Below, one piece after another: positions 1 through 4,881 of a stretch of DNA of 5,163 nt; positions within the stretch are counted from its first letter, which is position 1, and each line of letters begins with the position of its first letter. Both the position numbers and the translations under genes were made by a program. The stretch is from assembly GCA_026983935.1 (NCBI GenBank), contig JALSTC010000070.1, positions 1 to 5,163 on the forward strand, read 5' to 3'. Source of the stretch: Ardenticatenia bacterium (GTDB lineage: Bacteria > Chloroflexota > Anaerolineae > Aggregatilineales > Ch27). Below the pieces are notes generated by a model, which saw only the letters and a program-made list of their open reading frames with translations, was not told the DNA's origin and made no database searches.

Positions 1-1
1 G

Positions 2-550
2 GTGGAGCCGATCCCGCTCATCGTGCGCCGGGTGACACACACCCGCGCGGCGATGCGGGCCGCGTTCGACGTGCCGGACGGCGCAAAGCTGGCCGTGCTT
101 TCGATGGGTGGGATGGCCTGGGGCACATCACCGTTGAAGGCGCTGCGGGCACTGCGAGGGTGGGTATTCGTGCTGCCGCCGGACATGACCGCGCTGGCCG
201 GTGATGCGCCCAACTTCCGCGCCGTGCCGCCCGGCTACGCGCATTTCCACGATCTCACGGCGGCATCAGACCTGGTGATCGCCAAGGCCGGGGGCGTGAC
301 CGTCTCCGAGTGCATCGCCTACCAGGTGCCGCTGATTTATACCTTCCGGGAGAATTTCCGTGAGGATGAACTGCTGCGCCCTGCCCTGGAGACTTATGCC
401 CATGCCCGCTTTTTCGAGAAAGCGGCCTTTGAGCAGGGGGCGTGGATTGAGGCCATCGAGCCGTTCATGGCGGAAGCGCCGCGCTGGCGGCCCCTGGCAA
501 CCGACGGCGCGGCAGTCATGACGGCGAAGATCACGGCGTGGCTGGATTGA
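2..550 (+). CDS. Glycosyltransferase, MurG/GT28-like, C-terminal part (5' truncated)
   Basis: This is probably the nucleotide-sugar-binding C-terminal domain of a GT-B-fold glycosyltransferase. The visible 182 residues contain a glycine-rich turn (SMGGM, about residues 34-38) after a beta strand. They also contain the donor-binding signature around residues 87-113 (ASDLVIAKAGG, then TVSECIAYQVPLIY), which matches the pattern of MurG, diacylglycerol glucosyltransferase and related GT28 C-terminal domains. Full-length relatives are about 350-400 residues, so roughly the first half lies outside the window. The GTG at position 2 is in frame but has no visible upstream context and is unlikely to be the true start. 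The acceptor is normally recognised by the missing N-terminal domain, so the substrate cannot be named. The gene ends in TGA at 548-550 and faces the next gene tail to tail. Family assignment is fairly secure; the exact reaction is unknown. Confidence 0.75.
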   Translation: MEPIPLIVRRVTHTRAAMRAAFDVPDGAKLAVLSMGGMAWGTSPLKALRALRGWVFVLPPDMTALAGDAPNFRAVPPGYAHFHDLTAASDLVIAKAGGVTVSECIAYQVPLIYTFRENFREDELLRPALETYAHARFFEKAAFEQGAWIEAIEPFMAEAPRWRPLATDGAAVMTAKITAWLD

Positions 551-589
551 TGAGCAGCAGCCGCGCCGACTGCGGTGCACGGTCAGGCT

Positions 590-1000
590 CTACGAGGTCG
601 CCGTCTCGCCGTACAACTCATGCAGACGCTGCTGCAGGACGGCCTCTGCTTCTTCCAATGACCCGACAAGCACGAACCTCTCGGCAGCCTCCGGCACGAA
701 CTTAAGCCAGATGTTCAACATCAGACGCACAAACGTCTGCATGCCAACGACCACCGCCAGATCGGATTTCGGATGTCCCATATCCAGGACTTCTTTCACC
801 CGTCGCGGAGACAGATTGTGAGGCACAACATTCGTTTCACTGGCATCTATCAGATAGCAGACCTTCGGGTGCGGCACTGACTCAATCATGGCATCCCCTT
901 CGCGATCCATCACTTCCAGATCGGACCAGCTCCATTCTGGATCAAATTTGATCAGGATGACCGTCTTTTCGTCGTTATACCAGGAAAAATGCACACCCAT
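590..1000 (-). CDS. Small STAS-like (SpoIIAA-like) cytoplasmic protein, hypothetical
   Basis: I do not recognise a characterised family member. The 136-residue protein is soluble, with no signal peptide or membrane segment. Beta strands (about VILIKF, residues 14-19; VCYLIDAS, 47-54; LAVVVGM, 81-87; RFVLVGS, 108-114) alternate with helices. A helix follows the central LIDAS strand, and a C-terminal helix is rich in Glu, Ala and Leu. This resembles STAS/anti-anti-sigma-like domains, which would suggest protein-protein regulation. I chose ATG at 1000 because GAGGGGGG lies 7 nt upstream. The GTG at 1021 would add seven residues but has no Shine-Dalgarno sequence. The gene runs in the same direction as the histidine kinase and begins 107 bp beyond its stop, so co-transcription is possible but not shown. 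It ends in TAG, 39 bp from the end of the convergent glycosyltransferase gene. Confidence 0.6.
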   Translation of the reverse strand: MGVHFSWYNDEKTVILIKFDPEWSWSDLEVMDREGDAMIESVPHPKVCYLIDASETNVVPHNLSPRRVKEVLDMGHPKSDLAVVVGMQTFVRLMLNIWLKFVPEAAERFVLVGSLEEAEAVLQQRLHELYGETATS

Positions 1001-1036
1001 ATCCCAGCCCCCCTCACTCACAAGTGTTGTTAAGGT

Positions 1037-1045
1037 AGTTTAGCA
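1037..1045 (-). promoter_or_regulatory. Possible extended -10 element for the STAS-like gene
   Basis: On the minus strand TGCTAAACT reads as an extended -10 (TGn plus TAAACT, four of six matches to TATAAT), about 37 bp before the chosen ATG. No convincing -35 hexamer sits 16-18 bp upstream. It is only a weak candidate for an independent promoter of this gene. Confidence 0.2.
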
Positions 1046-1102
1046 TGGGAGCACGGTGGAAGAACTGAAAAATATGTGAATTTTCCTAATATGAGGAGAT
1101 AC

Positions 1103-1121
1103 AGCGCCTAACGCGGGCGCT
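1103..1121 (-). terminator. Hairpin over the kinase stop codon, weak terminator candidate
   Basis: A perfect 6-bp stem (AGCGCC/GGCGCT, 7-nt loop) spans the last codons and the TAG of the histidine kinase gene. No U-tract follows directly; the next T-rich stretch is about 40 nt further on. It could slow RNA decay or contribute to termination, but it is not a classical intrinsic terminator. Confidence 0.2.
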
Positions 1122-2967
1122 TGTTCACGGGTTTGCTGGCCATGCGCAGGGAGCCGGTCTTTTCCGGTGTGTTGATGGGCTGCGTCTCCTGCCCCTCTTC
1201 CCGGAGAATTTCCTCACGGATGGGGGCGATGAGCGTGATCTTGGTGCCTTTGCCCTCGGCGCTTTCAATCCGCAGTGTACCATTGAGCAGTTCCGCCCGC
1301 TCGCGCAGGTTGATCATGCCCAGGCTGCCCCGCTGATCGTAGTTGGCGTCCACCTCGCCGATATCGAAGCCGACGCCGTCATCCTGCACTTCCAGCAGCA
1401 GGTAAGTGTTCTTGCGGGAAAGCCGCACCCAGATGTGCTCGGCTTCGGCATACTTGCGGGCGTTGTTGACCGCTTCTTCCACAATATTGAAGAGCACGCT
1501 CTGGTCGTTGCTGTCAATAAAACGCTCCACGCCTTCCTGCACGTGCACGATGACATTCTGACCGTGCGTCTCGCGCAGCTTCTTCGCCAGCTCCTGCAGC
1601 GCCGGGACGAGGCCCTGCGTTTCCAGGATCAGGGGGCGCAGCGTGAAGAGCATATGCCGGATCTCTTTGGTCGTCTGGCGGGCCAGCTCTTCCACTTTTT
1701 GCAGCTCCTGCGGCACCTGGGAAGGATCGCGCTCCAGCAGGCGGGAGATGTAGTTCACGCGCATGGCAATGGCCGCCACAGACTGCGTGGGGCCGTCGTG
1801 CAGGTCACGGCTGAGCTGTTTGCGGGCATCTTCCTCGACTTCGATGATGCGCTCTTTTTCTTCCAGCAGATTCTGGTAGAGCGTGGCATTCTGCAGGGCG
1901 ATCGTCGCCTGGCTGGCGATAGCCGTCAGCAGTTCGATGTGCTCATCGCTGAAAGCGTTGGGGGCCGTGCTGCCGAAGACCAGGACACCGTAGTTATCAA
2001 AACCGGCCCGCAGCGGCACGCAGAGGATGCTCCGGGCATCTTGAAAAGCGACGAAGTACTTAAGCTCCGGGTCGTGTCGGGCGTCGCTGGAAAAGACCGG
2101 CTCCGCCTGCTGCAGGGCCAGTCCCAGCACACCGCGCCGACCGGGCACCTGTTTGGGCAGGTCACTGCGCGGAATGCGGCGAGCGTTGGCGATCTTGAGG
2201 TTGCCCGTATTCTCATCAAAAAGCAGCACCATGCTGAGCAGGCGGGCATTGGGGCCCATTTCCCGCAGCCCCAGCACGCCCACATCCAGGGCGGCATCCA
2301 GCACGGCCTGATAATTGAGCGTGGCGCTGAGCGTGGAGGCCATCTCGTAGATGGCGCGGGCATGTTCGCGGGCGGCCCGCAGCCGGGCGGCCTCTACCTT
2401 GCGCTGCTGCTGCAGCACCCGCTGCCCGACCCAGCCCAGCGAAGCGGCATGAGTCGGCAGCCCGACGAATGCCGCGACCAGCAGCAGCGCGCCGTCAGCC
2501 AGCAGCACATCCGACATGGTGACGCCGAACAGCGACCCTCCCGGCATGATCATGAACTGATAGATCAGGGGGGCCAGCACGGCCTGCACCACAGCGGAAG
2601 CGATGCCGTATATCCCGCCGACGCGCAGCGCACCGATCACCACCGGCAGCGTCCCCGCCGCGATCAGCAGCACGGGCATACCATCCGCTGCCCGGAACAG
2701 GATCAGGGCGTAGATCGTATCCACCACCAGGCCGATGAGGCCCGGCATCAGGCTTTTATCCGACCAGAGGAGAAAGCTGGACCCGCCCAGCGCGACCAGG
2801 ATGCCCACACCAGCAGCCAGCAGCAGCCGCTGCTGGACGAGGGGGACGGCATCGCCCGTGACCAGCAGAGGAAACGCCAGGGCCAGCACAGCGACAGCGA
2901 CAACCAGCAGCCAGCGCAGCGCGAACAGTGACCAGTTAAGGCGGGAAAGCGCGTTCTGAGTCGGCAC
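1108..2967 (-). CDS. Membrane sensor histidine kinase, NarL/LiaS type (multi-TM, GAF, HisKA_3, HATPase_c)
   Basis: This is a 619-residue two-component sensor kinase that autophosphorylates a histidine and passes the phosphate to a response regulator, typically of the NarL/LuxR class. Numbering from the chosen start: residues about 12-172 hold about six hydrophobic segments; about 180-210 form a charged, Arg/Ala/Gln-rich coiled-coil linker; about 214-364 form a GAF domain; and 371-390 lead into the HisKA_3 phosphoacceptor box (SRDLHDGPTQ, His390). The ATP-binding domain follows, with N-box EEAVNNARKY (about 497-506), G1 DDGVGFD (529-535) and G2 GSLGMINLRE (547-556). All kinase motifs are intact. 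The tail after about residue 585 is polar and Arg/Lys/Pro-rich. I chose GTG at 2967 because AGAGGA precedes it by about 10 nt. The frame stays open 34 codons further, but that part runs into the structured element and looks non-coding. No response regulator gene is visible, so the partner is encoded elsewhere. Confidence 0.9.
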   Translation of the reverse strand: MPTQNALSRLNWSLFALRWLLVVAVAVLALAFPLLVTGDAVPLVQQRLLLAAGVGILVALGGSSFLLWSDKSLMPGLIGLVVDTIYALILFRAADGMPVLLIAAGTLPVVIGALRVGGIYGIASAVVQAVLAPLIYQFMIMPGGSLFGVTMSDVLLADGALLLVAAFVGLPTHAASLGWVGQRVLQQQRKVEAARLRAAREHARAIYEMASTLSATLNYQAVLDAALDVGVLGLREMGPNARLLSMVLLFDENTGNLKIANARRIPRSDLPKQVPGRRGVLGLALQQAEPVFSSDARHDPELKYFVAFQDARSILCVPLRAGFDNYGVLVFGSTAPNAFSDEHIELLTAIASQATIALQNATLYQNLLEEKERIIEVEEDARKQLSRDLHDGPTQSVAAIAMRVNYISRLLERDPSQVPQELQKVEELARQTTKEIRHMLFTLRPLILETQGLVPALQELAKKLRETHGQNVIVHVQEGVERFIDSNDQSVLFNIVEEAVNNARKYAEAEHIWVRLSRKNTYLLLEVQDDGVGFDIGEVDANYDQRGSLGMINLRERAELLNGTLRIESAEGKGTKITLIAPIREEILREEGQETQPINTPEKTGSLRMASKPVNKRPR

Positions 2968-3009
2968 AGGGCTGCGTTCCTCTAAGATGATGCCAAAAAA
3001 ACCGCGTGA
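2968..3009 (-). promoter_or_regulatory. Leader of the histidine kinase gene: SD, T7 tract and GTGA junction
   Basis: Reading toward the kinase, this stretch holds the junction with the structured element (minus-strand TCAC, plus-strand GTGA at 3006-3009), a run of seven T at 3001-2995, and the AGAGGA Shine-Dalgarno before GTG 2967. The T7 run lies about 12 nt after the C4/G4 hairpin at 3014-3034, so the pair could act as a weak terminator or attenuator for transcripts reaching the kinase from the right. I see no sigma-70-like promoter here, so where kinase transcription starts is unclear. Confidence 0.35.
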
Positions 3010-3331
3010 CGCTCCCCACACCTGAAGGCGGGGGCTTCTGCCGCACGCACAGCCCAACGGCTTACGCAACGCAGGGCCTTGCGCTGTTACGTGACAAGGC
3101 TCCGTCCGAGCCTGAGAGGGGTTTCTCTCTTAATGTACGGCCCAGGTTTTACGCAGCGGCCTTCCCGCTGCAACCGCCAACCCAAAGTTGTTAAAGAGCC
3201 GCATCGGCGCGCCTTGAGGCTGTTATCCTTCCGGGCGCTGTTTGTGCGGCCACGTCGCTCGCGTCCAGCGACCGCCGGGCAGCAAGCGCTGGGCCACCGA
3301 GCCGACCGTATCAACCCGGAGCATACCGAAC
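3010..3331 (+). ncRNA. Highly structured RNA, omega-RNA (HEARO)-like candidate
   Basis: At least eight closely spaced hairpins fill this stretch: 3014-3034 (C4/G4 stem), 3051-3062 (AGCC/GGCT), 3070-3083 (CGCA/TGCG), 3097-3113 (6 bp), 3114-3129 (GAGAG/CTCTC), 3153-3171 (perfect 7 bp, GCAGCGG/CCGCTGC), 3254-3272 (perfect 6 bp, GTCGCT/AGCGAC, extendable by GGC/GCC) and 3280-3291 (CAGC/GCTG). The stems at 3097-3113 and 3114-3129 abut without a gap, as if coaxially stacked. Density, GC content and placement between element-like ends suggest a structured RNA, not coding sequence. If it is the omega-RNA of an IscB-type OMEGA system it would be read on the plus strand, with a guide taken from the flank left of the GTGA. 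A TnpB reRNA on the minus strand is the alternative; wobble pairs favour different strands in different stems. No promoter was identified. Confidence 0.4.
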
Positions 3332-3412
3332 ATGTGTCCGCAATGCAAGCGGGGAAGCGGCGCTTCATCCCCACAGCTAAAGCCGGGGACTTTCGCGCCG
3401 ATTTTTCGGTAA
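3332..3412 (+). pseudogene. Mini-ORF, possible C-terminal remnant of an IscB-like nuclease
   Basis: A 26-codon frame starts at ATG 3332, 10 nt after GGAG (3318-3321), and ends in TAA at 3410-3412 inside the right-end hairpins. Its product contains CPQCK and then GSGASSPQLKPG. From memory, Ser/Pro/Lys-Pro-Gly-rich tails encoded by right-end hairpin sequence occur at the C-terminus of transposon-associated HNH proteins; I could not check this. None of the RuvC, bridge-helix or HNH motifs is present. The simplest reading is that an internal deletion joined the start region to the last codons of the nuclease. It could equally be a chance ORF over a palindrome. Confidence 0.25.
3358..3400. repeat. 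Two-tier right-end palindrome
   Basis: The outer arms CGGCGC (3358-3363) and GCGCCG (3395-3400) enclose CCCC (3369-3372) and GGGG (3385-3388), with an inner GC/GC pair closing a TAAA loop. The 5- and 6-nt internal loops keep the tiers apart. On the minus strand an extra G-U pair extends the inner stem. The layout suits a recognition hairpin for single-strand transposition. Confidence 0.55.
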
Positions 3413-3449
3413 ACGACCTTTACGCGGCAACACACTGTCTTCTCTGCTG

Positions 3450-3523
<74 letters not shown>

Positions 3524-3533
3524 ATCGCGCCGT

Positions 3534-3562
3534 AGTATAGCACAGTGATACCGCGATGACAA
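3534..3562 (-). promoter_or_regulatory. Sigma-70-type promoter of tRNA-Val
   Basis: On the minus strand TTGTCA (3562-3557, five of six to consensus) and TATACT (3539-3534, five of six) are 17 bp apart. TGC just before the -10 makes it an extended -10. The -10 ends 11 bp before the mature tRNA 5' end, leaving a leader of only a few nucleotides. This is the best promoter in the window. Confidence 0.8.
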
Positions 3563-3619
3563 TAGCATTTTGCGCATTGACGACCGCTTTGTGTATCCAG
3601 TGTAAACCATTTGACACCC

Positions 3620-3653
3620 AAAAAACAAGCCAATACGCGCCGCTCGGAGCGGC
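3620..3653 (-). terminator. Possible terminator of the envelope gene cluster
   Basis: About 22 nt after the stop of the FGE-fold gene, the minus strand forms a perfect 6-bp stem GCCGCT/AGCGGC with loop CCG (3653-3639). Six T follow at 3625-3620. The 13-nt gap between stem and T-run is longer than in a standard intrinsic terminator, so the call is tentative. Its position between the cluster end and the tRNA promoter supports it. Confidence 0.35.
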
Positions 3654-3675
3654 ATCGAGACTCAATTTCCACGTG

Positions 3676-4530
3676 TCACCGCCCGGCGACGAGGATCACG
3701 CGGAATCCGCGCCGGTCGTTCCAGAAACCGGGATCGTGCCGCGAGCGGTAGCTGGCCCGTGCCCGGTCAGGGCCTGTATCCCATGCGCCGCCGCGCAGCA
3801 CGCGCAGCGTGCCCTCTCCGGGGCCGGGCGGGTCGACCGCGCCGTCTTCCAGCAAGATATAGAATTCACCATACCAGCCGTCCACCCACTCCCAGACGTT
3901 GCCCGCCATGTCCAGCGCCCCGACCCACGATGCACCGCGCTCACGCTGGCCCGGCCCGACGGGCAGCGGCTCTCCGGCGCAGCCTTCCAGATTGGCCCGC
4001 TCACAGTCCGGCAGCGCGTCGCCCCAGGGATAGACCGCGCCTTCTGTGCCCCGTGCCGCATACTCCCACTGCGCCTCGGTCGGCAGCCGGTAATCACGCT
4101 CATAGGTCTGTGACAGCCAGCGGGCATACATATCGGCCTGCATCCAGGTGACGGCCACAACAGGATAATCGGCATAGGCGGGGTCATTGAATCGGGCGCT
4201 GTCCAGCGGGGCCAGGCACGCGCCTGCCTGCACGCAGTCGGCATACTGGGCGTTGGTGACCTCAGTCTGCCCGATCCAGAACTCGGTCAGGCACACGCGG
4301 CGGATGGGCGATTCCTCCGGTTCGGTGCGGCTGCCAAGCATGAAGCACCCGGCGGGTACGTAGACCATCGGCAGGCCGTCGAAGCCGCGCAGGTCTGGCC
4401 GCCAGTTGACATTGGGCGTCCCGGCGGGGATAAATTCCGGGCCGCCGCAGGCCGTCAGCAGCGCCACCGCGATCAGCAGCAGTGCCAGCAGCCCGCTCCA
4501 TACTCGATACCGATCCGCTATCGCTGCCAT
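3676..4530 (-). CDS. Lipoprotein with formylglycine-generating-enzyme (FGE/SUMF1) fold, catalytic cysteines apparently absent
   Basis: This is a 284-residue secreted, lipid-anchored protein. Residues 1-27 are a signal peptide (Arg-containing n-region, hydrophobic 13-25) ending in lipobox LTAC with Cys28. Residues about 52-280 form an FGE-sulfatase domain: MVYVPAGCFMLGS (55-67), EVTNAQYADCV (90-100), YPVVAVTWMQADMYARWL (122-139), YRLPTEAQWEYAARG (147-161), VYPWGD (166-171), DMAGNVWEWV (207-216), RVLRGGAW (243-250) and RRGFRV (273-278). True FGEs carry a catalytic Cys pair just after the RGGSW-type motif. Here the equivalent stretch (DTGPDRARASYR) has none, so sulfatase activation is unlikely; binding or another non-oxidase role is more plausible. 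Cysteines at 62, 80, 99, 105, 176 and 184 could form disulfides outside the cell. ATG 4530 has AGAGGGGG 6 nt upstream, and this ribosome site overlaps the stop codon of the preceding gene, suggesting coupling. Confidence 0.88.
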   Translation of the reverse strand: MAAIADRYRVWSGLLALLLIAVALLTACGGPEFIPAGTPNVNWRPDLRGFDGLPMVYVPAGCFMLGSRTEPEESPIRRVCLTEFWIGQTEVTNAQYADCVQAGACLAPLDSARFNDPAYADYPVVAVTWMQADMYARWLSQTYERDYRLPTEAQWEYAARGTEGAVYPWGDALPDCERANLEGCAGEPLPVGPGQRERGASWVGALDMAGNVWEWVDGWYGEFYILLEDGAVDPPGPGEGTLRVLRGGAWDTGPDRARASYRSRHDPGFWNDRRGFRVILVAGR

Positions 4531-4542
4531 TGTTATCCCCCT

Positions 4543-4797
4543 CTACCTTCCACGCCGCTTGATCACCTCGATAAACACAAAGATGATGCCGATCAGCGCC
4601 AGCGCAAGCTGCTCATGCACTTCCGGCAGGCGGTCTGGATATTCCAAAAACCAGGTAGTCACCAGTACGGCTGCCCCCAGTGCAAAGACCCCGACCGCTT
4701 TCCCGTGCCGCCTGTCCTGCTGGGGGTAGACAAGGGCAAAGATGCTGCCGATGAGCATGGCTCCGATGCTCAGGATCGTGACAAAGGAAAGGTCCAT
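4543..4797 (-). CDS. Small three-TM membrane protein, hypothetical
   Basis: I do not recognise this 84-residue protein. It has three hydrophobic segments: about residues 4-24 (FVTILSIGAMLIGSIFALVY), 34-52 (AVGVFALGAAVLVTTWFLE) and 63-79 (QLALALIGIIFVFIEVI). They are separated by a charged loop (QQDRRHGK) and a Pro/Glu loop (YPDRLPEVHE), and the protein ends in the basic tail KRRGR. Positive charges in the first loop and tail suggest these face the cytoplasm, leaving a short N-terminus outside. The longer frame back to 4878 adds a basic, low-complexity stretch with no ribosome site. ATG 4797 is preferred because AAAGGGG lies 7 nt upstream. The stop (TAG) lies 12 bp before the lipoprotein start, so the two genes almost certainly share a transcript. 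Confidence 0.7.
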   Translation of the reverse strand: MDLSFVTILSIGAMLIGSIFALVYPQQDRRHGKAVGVFALGAAVLVTTWFLEYPDRLPEVHEQLALALIGIIFVFIEVIKRRGR

Positions 4798-4850
4798 AAA
4801 AACGCCCCTTTCACGCCGCTGCCCCTGCCATCTCCTCAGACGCAAAACCC

Positions 4851-4865
4851 TGCACGCAGCATGCA
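4851..4865 (-). terminator. Short hairpin in the 84-bp gap, weak partial terminator
   Basis: The minus strand forms TGCATG/CGTGCA (6 bp with one wobble, loop CTG), with TTTT four nucleotides later (4847-4844). It could partly separate expression of the upstream extracellular-domain gene from the two downstream genes. The stem and T-run are short. Confidence 0.2.
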
Positions 4866-4881
4866 CAACGGCACTCACGCC

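Larger units (their letters stand above)
3010..3412 (+). mobile_element. Internally deleted IS200/IS605-superfamily element, HEARO/IscB-like (candidate)
   Basis: This stretch lacks an intact gene but has element-like ends. The left end starts right after GTGA (3006-3009), and HEARO RNAs are known to sit 3' of ATGA or GTGA. The first structure is a C4/G4 hairpin at 3014-3034. The right end is a two-tier hairpin at 3358-3400, with outer stem CGGCGC/GCGCCG, inner CCCC/GGGG and a TAAA loop, close to the short CCGA-TTTT-TCGG hairpin at 3398-3409. The two C4/G4 hairpins resemble each other (minus-strand cores CTTCAGGTGTGGGGA and CTTTAGCTGTGGGGA). Such hairpin ends are typical of elements mobilised by HUH transposase TnpA. 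No TnpA, TnpB or HNH/RuvC nuclease is encoded, so this would be a non-autonomous derivative. A tnpB-type element on the minus strand, with its right end at about 3005, is the main alternative. Exact ends are uncertain. Confidence 0.5.

Noticed and set aside
551..589. Bidirectional terminator between the convergent first two genes
   Set aside because: Only a 4-bp CCGC/GCGG pairing is present, with no T-run on either strand.
1435..2931. 498-codon open frame on the plus strand opposite the kinase gene
   Set aside because: Its product is Gln/His/Arg-rich with no recognisable domain, and it mirrors the codon pattern of a kinase gene with every motif intact; it is a shadow frame.
3010..3412. TnpB element with minus-strand reRNA
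   Set aside because: Not excluded, but no TnpB zinc-ribbon or RuvC motif appears in any minus-strand frame, and the GTGA junction and the Ser/Pro tail fit the plus-strand HEARO/IscB reading better. Kept as the main alternative.
3010..3412. CRISPR array, RNase P RNA, tmRNA or SRP RNA
   Set aside because: There are no regularly spaced direct repeats, and I could not find the conserved core sequences I would expect for those RNAs.
3590..3630. Second promoter upstream of the tRNA (minus-strand TACACT with a TTGTTT-like -35)
   Set aside because: The -35 matches poorly, the spacer is 18 bp and it is far from the tRNA; the promoter at 3534-3562 is much better.
3676..3800. Variable region of a diversity-generating retroelement in the FGE-fold C-terminus
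   Set aside because: DGR targets can have this fold, but there is no reverse transcriptase, no template-repeat copy and no Asn/AAC-rich pattern in the window.
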